From Akkermansiaceae bacterium (GTDB taxonomy: Bacteria > Verrucomicrobiota > Verrucomicrobiia > Verrucomicrobiales > Akkermansiaceae): a DNA stretch of 64,000 nt. The stretch covers positions 915,226 to 979,225 of the forward strand of contig CP059069.1 in NCBI GenBank assembly GCA_017798145.1, in the 5' to 3' direction. The first letter of the stretch is position 1. The number at the start of each line of letters is the position of its first letter. Under the pieces are notes generated by a model that was given only the letters and a program-made list of their open reading frames with translations, was not told the DNA's origin and searched no databases. Shown piece after piece: positions 46,103 to 54,242 of the stretch. Position numbers and translations under genes: made by a program.

Positions 46103-48616
46103 ATGAGATCTCTGCTTATAACCACGACGCTGATCCAAGGCGTTTGCAGCTTTGCCGCAGGGCAGGCGGTGCCGGTGGCCGATGCGGCGCACTACGAGTT
46201 CAGGATACCCGCCAAGATGGCGGACCTGCTGGATTTCAACTGCTACGAATGCCATGATTCGGGCACGAAAAAGGGTGGGATCCAGCTCGACAACCTCGCT
46301 GGGCTTGGCCAGCAGGAGCGCCTCGACCTACTGAACAACGTCCTGGAACAGGTTTACAGCGGCGAGATGCCCCCCAAGAAAGCCGACCAGCCGACCGAAA
46401 CCGAGAGGGACGAACTGGCCGCATGGATCTGGGGGGAGCTGAAGATTTTCAACGCCTCGAAGCTGGAGGACAAGCTGCGCTACTACAAATACGCGAACCT
46501 GATCAGCCACGAAAAGCTGTTCGGCGGCGAAATCAAGGAAGCCCCCTACACCCGGTCGCGGCGCTGGCGGGTGAACGAGCTGATCTACCACGAACGGATC
46601 AACGACGTGTTCGAACTCGAGGGCAGGGCGAGGCGGGATTCGTTCTTCGGCGTGGTCAAGCCTTTCAACCTACCCACCTCACCGGGCGTCGCCTACTACG
46701 ACACCGAGATCGTGGAGGGCGGGCAGTTCCTGACTCTGATGTCGAATGCGAAGTGGATCGTTGAAAAGCAGCTCCGCGACGCCCTTGAGAAAAGTGGGAA
46801 ATACCAGTACCCGGCGGAATTCCTCCAGGTGAAAAAGGACAACCCTCGGGGCCTGTTCAAGCGCTTTCCCGACGAAGCATGGAATCCGGGGAAAACCGCC
46901 GAGCCTTTTGCTGCCGTGATCAGATCCAACGGCACCCCGGCGGACGACCTGCTGGAGAACGCCATCACCCACCAGTTCGAGGTCGCCCTCCAGCGTGCCC
47001 CGGACGATGCCGAGATGGCGAAATACCTCGGCTTCATGAAGTCGACCATGTCCCACAGCGACACCGTCAGCGCGCTGAAGAAGATGATGGTTTCCGTGCT
47101 GATGGAGCCGGAATTCCTGTATCGGAACGAATTCGGCGGCGGGGAGCCGGACGAACACGGCCGCACGAAACTCACCCCGCGCGAGGCTAGCTACGCCATC
47201 TCCTACGCCCTGACCGACCGCATCCCGGACGCGGCGCTCGTCGAGGCAGCCAAGACCGGGAAACTCGAAACCCGCGAGGACTACGAGCGCGAGGTGCGCC
47301 GCATCCTTGCGGACGACTTGATCGCCAAGCCCCGCATCCTGCGCTTTTTCCAGGACTACTTCGGCTACAAGGGCATCTTCAACGTTTTCAAGGACGAGGA
47401 GAGGTTCGGCGGCGCCTACAACCCCCACCGGGTGGTATCGACAAGATACATCTACCGCGTCCCCGGCAAGATCTCGGGAGAGGCCGACACCCTCGTGAAG
47501 TGGATCCTGGAACAGGATAAGGACGTGCTGAAAACCCTGCTGACGACCGACCGGTTCTTTGTGGACCACAACGGCAACAACGCTGAGATGGCCGAGAGGG
47601 CGAAGAAGACGACCGCTGAGTTCGCGAGAAACAGGTTGGTCTACAAAACGCTCAAGGATCTCAAGAACCGCGATTGGGGCGATGCGCTGCTGAAGCTGGA
47701 CAAGCAGTATCCGGAAATGAAAGTCACCGAGGGGTTCATCAACAAGGAAGGCAAGCAAAGCCGTCACCTCGGGCTCACCATGAAACAGGCGCGGCTGTAT
47801 TTCGGCGAGGACGGCACCAAGGACGAGAACACCGGCCGGATCTACCCGCCGCGCGACGGTGAGGCGGTGGATCACTCCGCCCAGATGTACAACATCGATC
47901 CCCGCAACTGGAACTACCAACCGGAGCAGCCGTTCAAGGTGGAGAACCGGATCGGGATGCTGACCCATCCGGCATGGCTGACCGCATTTTCCCACAATGC
48001 CGCCACCGATCCCGTCGTGAGGGGGAAATGGGTGCGCGAGAAATTGCTCGGCGGGTTCATCCGCGACGTGCCGATCACGGTGGATGCCAAGGTTCCGGAA
48101 GACCCCCATTCCACCCTGCGGGAAAGGTTCGCCGTCACCGAGGACAAGAAGTGCTGGATGTGCCACGAGAAGATGAACCCGCTCGGATACACCTTCGAAA
48201 GCTACGACGACTTCGGGCGCTTCCGCACCGAGGAGGCCATCGAATATCCGGAGAACATCGTAGGGACGAAAACGGTCACGGCGAAGGACTCGAACGGGAT
48301 CTGGCAGGATTTCAAGCTGCCCGTTTACAAAACCAAACCCGTCAACCCGCTCGGCCATCTCGATGGGACGGGTGACAAAACCCTCGACGGAGAGATCAAG
48401 GACGTCCCCGACCTGATGAACCGCCTCGCCCAATCCGACCGCGTCCGCCAGGTATTTGTCCGCAATGTTTTCCGCTACTTCATGGGCAGAAATGAGACAC
48501 TTTCCGACTCGCCGACCCTCATCGAGGCGGATAGGGTCTACATCAAAAGCGGGGGAAGCTTCCGCGAGCTGATGGTTTCCATCCTCACATCCGATTCGTT
48601 CATCCATCGCAAATAA
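46103..48616 (+). CDS. DUF1592/DUF1588/DUF1585 protein with N-terminal haem-c site
   Basis: 837 residues from the ATG at 46103, which begins a signal peptide (MRSLLITTTLIQGVCSFAAG). A planctomycete-type cytochrome site CYECHDSG lies near residue 46 (CxxCH), with SGEMPPKKADQPT after it (Met as possible second ligand). The DUF1587/1592 blocks follow (about 110-500: LMEPEFLYRNEFG, RILRFFQDYFGYKG). DUF1588 contains a second Cys pair with His, CWMCHEKMNPLGYTFESYDD, and DUF1585 ends the chain (VRNVFRYFMGRNETLSDSPT). It is exported and probably periplasmic or surface-bound. It is paired with a DUF1552 gene 24 bases downstream, a pairing common in Planctomycetota and Verrucomicrobiota but of unknown function; redox chemistry is suggested by the haem sites. 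Confidence 0.88.
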   Translation: MRSLLITTTLIQGVCSFAAGQAVPVADAAHYEFRIPAKMADLLDFNCYECHDSGTKKGGIQLDNLAGLGQQERLDLLNNVLEQVYSGEMPPKKADQPTETERDELAAWIWGELKIFNASKLEDKLRYYKYANLISHEKLFGGEIKEAPYTRSRRWRVNELIYHERINDVFELEGRARRDSFFGVVKPFNLPTSPGVAYYDTEIVEGGQFLTLMSNAKWIVEKQLRDALEKSGKYQYPAEFLQVKKDNPRGLFKRFPDEAWNPGKTAEPFAAVIRSNGTPADDLLENAITHQFEVALQRAPDDAEMAKYLGFMKSTMSHSDTVSALKKMMVSVLMEPEFLYRNEFGGGEPDEHGRTKLTPREASYAISYALTDRIPDAALVEAAKTGKLETREDYEREVRRILADDLIAKPRILRFFQDYFGYKGIFNVFKDEERFGGAYNPHRVVSTRYIYRVPGKISGEADTLVKWILEQDKDVLKTLLTTDRFFVDHNGNNAEMAERAKKTTAEFARNRLVYKTLKDLKNRDWGDALLKLDKQYPEMKVTEGFINKEGKQSRHLGLTMKQARLYFGEDGTKDENTGRIYPPRDGEAVDHSAQMYNIDPRNWNYQPEQPFKVENRIGMLTHPAWLTAFSHNAATDPVVRGKWVREKLLGGFIRDVPITVDAKVPEDPHSTLRERFAVTEDKKCWMCHEKMNPLGYTFESYDDFGRFRTEEAIEYPENIVGTKTVTAKDSNGIWQDFKLPVYKTKPVNPLGHLDGTGDKTLDGEIKDVPDLMNRLAQSDRVRQVFVRNVFRYFMGRNETLSDSPTLIEADRVYIKSGGSFRELMVSILTSDSFIHRK

Positions 48617-48640
48617 GCACCGCAACCGAACACCACGACC

Positions 48641-50023
48641 ATGCACAACCGCAGAGACTTCCTCAGAACCTCCGCCGCCGGACTCTTCGGCATCGCGGGT
48701 CTTTCCTCGCTCCCCCATCTGCAGGCCGCCATGGCGGGTGGAGCCTCGCGGGCAACCGCTCCGGGAACCCCTCGTTTCATCTTCCTGCGCAAGAGCAACG
48801 GAACCTTCCCCTCGGAGCTCGTGCCCGCATCGCTGAGCGCGGCCGACCGGAAAAAGGACGAGAACAAGGAAGCCCTCGACATCGACCTCGACCGCCACGA
48901 ACTCCCCGAATGGATGGAGCCGATCGCCAAGCACAAGGACAACCTCACGCTGCTGCAGGGGCTTTCCGCCAAGATGTGCACGATGGGTCACTCGACCTAC
49001 CAGTCGCCGCTTGCCGTTTCCCGCTCGGCGGAGCGCGTGGCGACCATCACCCGCGCCTCGGTGGACGTGGAGCTCGGCCGCATGTTCCCCTCGCCCTTCG
49101 AGCACATCGAGCTGACCTGCTCGAACAACCAGAGCGGCGTGGTGCGCGGCATGTCATCCATCGGCCCGATGCAGCCGAACTACGCCTTCGCATCCCCCGG
49201 CGCCGCCTACCGCAACCTTTTCGCCGCCGGGATGGAAAAGAACAACGACCAGAGGGCCGACGAGGATCTCTACGGCTTCCTTTCCCGGAACATCGCCTCC
49301 TACGACAACAGGACGCTCGACATGCTGGAATCGCAGAAAATCGGCAACTACGTGAACTCGGTGGACTCGCTGATCGAGCGCAACGCCCTCCTGCAGACCA
49401 TGTCGGCCCGGATCGCGGCGAACGTGCCTAAGATTGAGAAAGCAATCCTCGACGACCAATACACGGTGGTGGAGCAGCAGTATGCCTTCACGGACATCCT
49501 GGTATCCGCGCTGCGCGCAGGGCTTGCCAACGTGGTGACCTACACCCTCGACGACCTCGGCACCCGCTACGACGGCCTGCTGGAAAACACCATCGAGCTG
49601 CACGAGATCGGCCACAACAAGGATCTCAAGGGCATGCCCGCACTGGAAGTCCGCCGCCACCTCCGCAACCACCACATGAAGCTGGTCAACAAGCTGGTGG
49701 AGGATCTCAAGGCCACCCCCGAGGGCACCGGAACGATGTTCGACAACACCATGGTCATGTATCTCCCCGAAAACGGAGAGACGCACCACAGCAACGGCTC
49801 CGAGGTGCCGTTCATGATTTTCGCGGGCGACAGGGTGAAGCTCAGCATGGCCCGCCGCCGTTACATCCGCCTCCCCAACTACAACGAGGAAGGCCACAAG
49901 ACCCTCGGCAACTGGTACACCACCATCCTCAACGCCTACGGCAACGACATCAAGCACTACGGGGACTTCGATGTGGCGCTCAAGGTCAAGCAGGACGGCG
50001 CGATCAGGGAGTTCATCTCGTGA
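48641..50023 (+). CDS. DUF1552 protein with Tat signal
   Basis: 460 residues. The N-terminus NRRDFLRTSAAGLFGIAGLS is a twin-arginine signal, so the protein folds before export. The body has GMSSIGPMQPNYAF-type and MVMYLPENGETHHSNGSEVP segments, reminiscent of the alkaline-phosphatase-like/sulfatase-like DUF1501 and DUF1552 group. It is co-transcribed with the DUF1592 gene, and the two are expected to act together outside the cytoplasm. No metal or substrate has been assigned to the family to my knowledge. Its 3' end is overlapped by the extended reading frame of the TonB receptor, which is probably an artefact of a frameshift there. Confidence 0.88.
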   Translation: MHNRRDFLRTSAAGLFGIAGLSSLPHLQAAMAGGASRATAPGTPRFIFLRKSNGTFPSELVPASLSAADRKKDENKEALDIDLDRHELPEWMEPIAKHKDNLTLLQGLSAKMCTMGHSTYQSPLAVSRSAERVATITRASVDVELGRMFPSPFEHIELTCSNNQSGVVRGMSSIGPMQPNYAFASPGAAYRNLFAAGMEKNNDQRADEDLYGFLSRNIASYDNRTLDMLESQKIGNYVNSVDSLIERNALLQTMSARIAANVPKIEKAILDDQYTVVEQQYAFTDILVSALRAGLANVVTYTLDDLGTRYDGLLENTIELHEIGHNKDLKGMPALEVRRHLRNHHMKLVNKLVEDLKATPEGTGTMFDNTMVMYLPENGETHHSNGSEVPFMIFAGDRVKLSMARRRYIRLPNYNEEGHKTLGNWYTTILNAYGNDIKHYGDFDVALKVKQDGAIREFIS

Positions 50024-52134
50024 AACCCGGCTTCCTGTCCGGACCGGCTTGCTAGAATTCCCATTCGATGCTTAATGAACACGGAACGCCCTTCGCCGGG
50101 TAGGAACTGGCGCTGGTCCAGGCCGCCGGCGTTGTCGATGACACCGTGCGTTGCGGCGTGGGTCTCGTCGGTGAGGTTTTTCAGCTCGACGAACCATGAG
50201 ACGCCTTCCGGGACGCGGCGGCCGAACTTGAAGCCGAGCAGGGCGTAGGGATCCGCGGCGTAGGTGTTGCGGTGGTCGATGAAGGATTTCACGGGAGACC
50301 ACTCGAAGGTGGGGCCCGCGTACCAGCCGCTTGCGTTTTCCCAGAGCAGCTCGCCGCGCATGAGCTGGGGCGGCAGGCCGGCGATGCGGTTGTCCCCGTA
50401 GGTGGGGTCGCCATCGAAGCGGAAGGATCCGTAGGTGTAAACGCTGCGGAGAACTAGGCGATGTTCTGCTGTTTCCTCCAAGTTGGTGCCTAGCAGGTCG
50501 ATTTCCCCGCCGAGTTCAAGGCCGTAGTGGATCGTGTCGTCGGCGTTTCTCGTGGTCGATACCAGGGTGATCGGATCGGTGAGTGTGAGCAGTTCGTCCT
50601 TTATCCTGGAATAGTAGAGGGTGGCGTCCCAGCGCAAGGCGGAGCGGGTGCCACGGGTGCCGATCTCGATGGTGTCGGCCGTCTGCGCGTCGCGGGCGAT
50701 GTTTGCGGTGACCGCTTCGGAAAAGGACGGGGGCTCGAAGGAGCGTGAGTATCCGGCGAACCACTGGATGCCGTCCTTTTCGGAAAGCAGGCCGAGCGCG
50801 GGGGCGATGTTCGCGTAGGAATCGTCGTAGGAAGTGAGGGAGCCGGGCGCGGGCGGGAAGTAGAAGGGCGGGTTTGCGGCTGGGTTTTGGAAATCCCTCC
50901 TGCTCTCGCGGGTCGAATACGCGGCCGCGATGGATGTGGTGAGGCTGATCGAATCGGTCAGATGGTGCCTATTTTCCACGAAAGCCTCTAGGTTGGTGGC
51001 CGTCTGGTCGTCATGGATGCGGCGTGCGCCGCGTTTGCCAAACGCGTTCTCGTAGGCGGTGTGGGCGATGGTTCCATGGTTGTAGGAAATGCCTGCGCGG
51101 AAGCGGTTCTCCCGGCCCAGGAAGTTGTCGGTGTTGGTGAAGGTGGTGCCGAGGATGAGGTCGCGGGAGAGTTGGTCGAGCACTCCGGCGAAGGGGGTGA
51201 TGGGATGATCGAGATCCTTGTAGGTGTAGCCAGCCATGAAATCCCATGTATTGCCGCCGTCACGCAGGGTGGTCTTGTTGGCGAGGCGGAAGAGCTCGAA
51301 ATCACGCCTGTTCCCGTAGCGTTTGGATCCGAAGAACGAGTTGTCCGCCTGGCGCGGGTTCGCCTCCATTTCCGCCTTGGTGAGGGAGCCGGGCAACTCG
51401 GAATCCGTATGGATCGCAGAGAGATAGAAACGTGTTTCGAGGTCGTCGCGGAGCTGGATTCCGAAGTTCCCGAAAAAGCGCTGGGCGCTTTGCTCCGCAT
51501 GGTCGCGGAAGCCGTCCTGCCGGCTTTGCGAAAGGGAGAAGTAGAGATCCGAGGAGCCTGCGGTGAGACCACCGGCAAGGCGCGTGCGGAAGTATCCGTA
51601 TGATCCTGCTTCGGAGCGCAGGGAATATCCGGGGGCGTTGCGGCCGTTGTTGGAAATGTAGTCGATCGCGCCGCCGAGGGTGGTGGAGCCGTTGGCGAGG
51701 GCGTTGCCGCCTCGCCAGATCTTGATGTGGGATGCGGCGAGTGGATCGGCCGATTGCATGTCGAAGCCGCCGTCGGCGAGGTTGAGCGGGATGCCGTCCT
51801 GCATGAAGCGGATGCCGCGCCCGTGGAAGGTGCGCTGGAGGCCGGAGCCGCGGATCGAGATGCGCGCCTCGTCCGAGCCGAAGCGGGATTGGGCGATCAC
51901 GCCCGGGGAGAGGGCGAAGGTGTCCGCCAAGGTGGAGGACCGTCCTGTTAGGTATCGGCCGGAGGAAAAGGCCTCGGTCCCGCCTGGGATCTTGCGCAGC
52001 TCCAGCCTGTCCTGCTCAAGGGTGGGCAGGGTGAGGGATGCGGCGGCGGCGGATTTTACGGTTAGGGTGTCGAGGGTTTCCGGGGCGGCGAGCGCGACGG
52101 AGGCGGACAGGAGAATACAAAGGATTGGTTTCAT
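49957..52134 (-). CDS. TonB-dependent outer-membrane receptor (apparent C-terminal frameshift)
   Basis: 725 residues as read. A signal peptide (MKPILCILLSASVALAAPE) is followed by a TonB-box-like DTLTVKSA. The plug domain at about 50-170 has LADTFALSPGVIAQSRFGSD and a 22-strand barrel follows. The conserved end of the barrel, FLPGEGRSVF, runs into a non-homologous tail that overlaps the convergent DUF1552 gene. Deleting one A of the ATTAAGC sequence (minus strand; plus-strand T at 50072-50073) gives SVFISIEWEF and a stop at 50052-50054, the normal aromatic end required by the BAM complex. The substrate is not readable; the small CxxC protein upstream hints at metal or a redox cofactor. It is last in the leftward set starting at 55655. 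Confidence 0.85.
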   Translation of the reverse strand: MKPILCILLSASVALAAPETLDTLTVKSAAAASLTLPTLEQDRLELRKIPGGTEAFSSGRYLTGRSSTLADTFALSPGVIAQSRFGSDEARISIRGSGLQRTFHGRGIRFMQDGIPLNLADGGFDMQSADPLAASHIKIWRGGNALANGSTTLGGAIDYISNNGRNAPGYSLRSEAGSYGYFRTRLAGGLTAGSSDLYFSLSQSRQDGFRDHAEQSAQRFFGNFGIQLRDDLETRFYLSAIHTDSELPGSLTKAEMEANPRQADNSFFGSKRYGNRRDFELFRLANKTTLRDGGNTWDFMAGYTYKDLDHPITPFAGVLDQLSRDLILGTTFTNTDNFLGRENRFRAGISYNHGTIAHTAYENAFGKRGARRIHDDQTATNLEAFVENRHHLTDSISLTTSIAAAYSTRESRRDFQNPAANPPFYFPPAPGSLTSYDDSYANIAPALGLLSEKDGIQWFAGYSRSFEPPSFSEAVTANIARDAQTADTIEIGTRGTRSALRWDATLYYSRIKDELLTLTDPITLVSTTRNADDTIHYGLELGGEIDLLGTNLEETAEHRLVLRSVYTYGSFRFDGDPTYGDNRIAGLPPQLMRGELLWENASGWYAGPTFEWSPVKSFIDHRNTYAADPYALLGFKFGRRVPEGVSWFVELKNLTDETHAATHGVIDNAGGLDQRQFLPGEGRSVFIKHRMGILASRSGQEAGFHEMNSLIAPSCLTLSATSKSP

Positions 52135-52306
52135 ATGCAGGAAATGGTTTTGGAAGTTGGATGGTCACGGAATGAGCCCGTGGAAATAAGTGGGCACCCC
52201 CTATGGATGGTGGGTGTGGGGATCGCAGCGCGATGGTGCGGCTCACCCCGGGACGGGGTGGCCACGGTCTGCCGCAGTAGGCGGCAGCCACCAACTGCTC
52301 AGCATC

Positions 52307-52708
52307 TCAGCATCTCGGCGGAGGTGCCGGCGGGCCGGTGGCGGGCAAGGATGAGGGATCACCGGGAGCGGCGAAAACCGGACACGCGTAAGGCGCAGGA
52401 AAGCGTCCTTTGAGTGCGACGGTGGAGGGAGGGAAAAGATCCTGGAAAGGTTTTGCCGAAGAGAGCGCGAGGGGTTTGTTTTCCCTGTTTTCCTTTGTAT
52501 CGGATTCCTTCGCCGCTTCGATCTTCTTGCAGAGAGAGCAGGGTTTCTGGCCCGAGAAGGTATCGGCGACAGCATCGCCGATGGGGCCGTCCTGGGAGTA
52601 TGCGAGGATCATGTTCGCCCAGGCATACGCCTGGATCAGGGCATAAGGCCCGCCCACCAGGTGGAGGCAACCGAGGACAAGGAACAAGTATTGGGCGGTC
52701 TTTCTCAA
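52307..52708 (-). CDS. Small CxxC membrane protein, DUF2946-like, upstream of the TonB receptor
   Basis: 133 residues from a TTG at 52708 (reading RKTAQYLFLVLGCLHLVGGP); the frame is open further up but that part overlaps the propeller gene and lacks character. One hydrophobic segment is followed by YAWANMILAYSQDGPIGDAV and FSGQKPCSLCKKIEAAKES, a CxxC that would face the periplasm. The tail is Pro-rich (PPAPPPRC) with an extra terminal Cys. The pattern recalls the small Cys proteins next to copper-related outer-membrane receptors. It lies 172 bases before the receptor and 47 bases after the propeller gene, on the same strand. Start codon uncertain. Confidence 0.6.
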   Translation of the reverse strand: MRKTAQYLFLVLGCLHLVGGPYALIQAYAWANMILAYSQDGPIGDAVADTFSGQKPCSLCKKIEAAKESDTKENRENKPLALSSAKPFQDLFPPSTVALKGRFPAPYACPVFAAPGDPSSLPATGPPAPPPRC

Positions 52709-52755
52709 CGGAAGGTCGTCAAAGTGCCAAGCACGGGAAGAACAGTCAAGCCCGC

Positions 52756-54198
52756 CTACTCCGAAGGGATCTCGTTGAGGGTGTAGAATGCCTCGGGGTG
52801 CCAGAGTCCGGTGCCGGAGGCGGATCTCACGCCGGGGGCTTTCAGATGATGGACGTGGCCGCGCACGAGGCCTTCGATGGTCAGGCGGACGGATTTTTTG
52901 TCGGCGGAGACGCTGGCAGACCTGATGATGGGGGTGGCTTGGTCGACCTCCGGGGAACCGTAGCCTTGCTGCAGGATGTAGGTCCATGCGGCCATCGAGT
53001 AAGAGGCTGGGTCGGCAGCGGATTTTTCATCCACCGGCTCGGTGAAGGTGAGGGTGAATCCGTCCGGCTCGGCAAACATGGTGAGGATTTCGAATGGGGT
53101 TTTCCCGGTGAAGCGGACGCGCTCGAAGGTGAAGGGCTTGGTGCCGCGAGAGGCCCAGCCGCGGTTGGAGCCGCCGACGAAGAGCACTCCTTTTTCCTGG
53201 TCGAGCCGGACGGGGATAGGCCCGGCCTCGAAGCCCTCGATCAGGTGGAAGACTGCACCCTGGTAGAGGCCGTTGACCTTTTCCAGGCAGACGCGCTGGA
53301 CCTGGGAATGTGTCTGCTCCCCGATATAAAGCTGCCTGTCCCATGGGCCGAATTTCCCACCGGAGGTGTCCACCTCGATGCCGGTGGGGGACTGGCCCAT
53401 CTTGGCATGGGGGAGGATGACTGCGGGGGGGATGTATGAAGGGTGCTTGAGGCGCTCGGCAAGGACGCGGGATTTGTCCTGCACATCAGGGGGCGCGGGA
53501 AGCCCGGCGAGCTCGTGATATTTGTTAGCGGTCGGCGCGCCCTGGAAGGAGCCGGGCTTGAGCCATTTCAGGGAGGATGAGCCGTTCCATATCCCCTGGT
53601 TGTCGGTGTAGAACATATCGCCCTCTGCGTTCTGGCCTATGCCGCCGGGTGAGCGGATGCCGGAGCAGGTGGGGATCATTTCGCCCTCCGGGGTGATGCG
53701 GACCGTCCAGCCGCGCCATGGTGCCTTGGCGTGGAATGAGCCGGTGAGGCAAAGGGTGACCCAGACATCGCCGTTGGGATCGGGGCGGCTGCCGAAGGCG
53801 TATTCGTGGTAGTCCCCGGTCATGCCCCAGCCGGAGGAAATGGTCTCGAAGGCGTCCGCCTCGCCATCGCCGTCCGTGTCCTGGATGCGGGAGAACTCGG
53901 GGCGTTGGGTGAGGAAAAGGGAGCCGTCCTTCCAGTACATCCCGAGCGGCTCATGGAGGCCGTGGGCGAATTTTTTCCAAGTCACTCCCGATAGATCATC
54001 CGCATATGCGCCGGAGCAGATCCAGACATCGCCGCGGCGGGTTGCGACGGCGACCTTCTCATCCGGCATCAGGGCGATCGATCCGATCTCCATGACCTCG
54101 CCCTCCGGCAGGGGGATTTCCTCGCGGATGTAGAAATCGGATTGCTGCTGCGAAAAGAGGCAGGATGTGGCGGAGGCAAGAAGGAGGAGCGTGCGCAT
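52756..54198 (-). CDS. Secreted beta-propeller protein, sorbosone-dehydrogenase-like (DUF7133-like)
   Basis: 480 residues with a signal peptide (MRTLLLLASATSCLFSQQ). The residue range 25-370 is a propeller with repeats such as MEIGSIALMPDEKVAVATRR, GLHEPLGMYWKDGSLFLTQR, GGIGQNAEGDMFYTDNQG and LFVGGSNRGWASRG. The end (about 375-480) is an Ig-like or Big-5 domain (FTLTFTEPVDEKSAADPASY). Such proteins from the PVC phyla are usually tagged glucose/sorbosone dehydrogenase-like, but cofactor residues cannot be confirmed by eye. It lies 44 bases after the cytochrome c-PA14 gene, its plausible electron acceptor. Confidence 0.8.
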   Translation of the reverse strand: MRTLLLLASATSCLFSQQQSDFYIREEIPLPEGEVMEIGSIALMPDEKVAVATRRGDVWICSGAYADDLSGVTWKKFAHGLHEPLGMYWKDGSLFLTQRPEFSRIQDTDGDGEADAFETISSGWGMTGDYHEYAFGSRPDPNGDVWVTLCLTGSFHAKAPWRGWTVRITPEGEMIPTCSGIRSPGGIGQNAEGDMFYTDNQGIWNGSSSLKWLKPGSFQGAPTANKYHELAGLPAPPDVQDKSRVLAERLKHPSYIPPAVILPHAKMGQSPTGIEVDTSGGKFGPWDRQLYIGEQTHSQVQRVCLEKVNGLYQGAVFHLIEGFEAGPIPVRLDQEKGVLFVGGSNRGWASRGTKPFTFERVRFTGKTPFEILTMFAEPDGFTLTFTEPVDEKSAADPASYSMAAWTYILQQGYGSPEVDQATPIIRSASVSADKKSVRLTIEGLVRGHVHHLKAPGVRSASGTGLWHPEAFYTLNEIPSE

Positions 54199-54242
54199 CT
54201 GGTTTCAGAATAAATGGATGGGAGGCAGGGATCAGGGGGAGA

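Noticed and set aside
46679-49105. Minus-strand open frame of about 808 codons opposite the DUF1592 and DUF1552 genes.
   Set aside because: It spans two well-supported genes on the other strand and reads as Gly/Val/Glu/Arg-rich filler.
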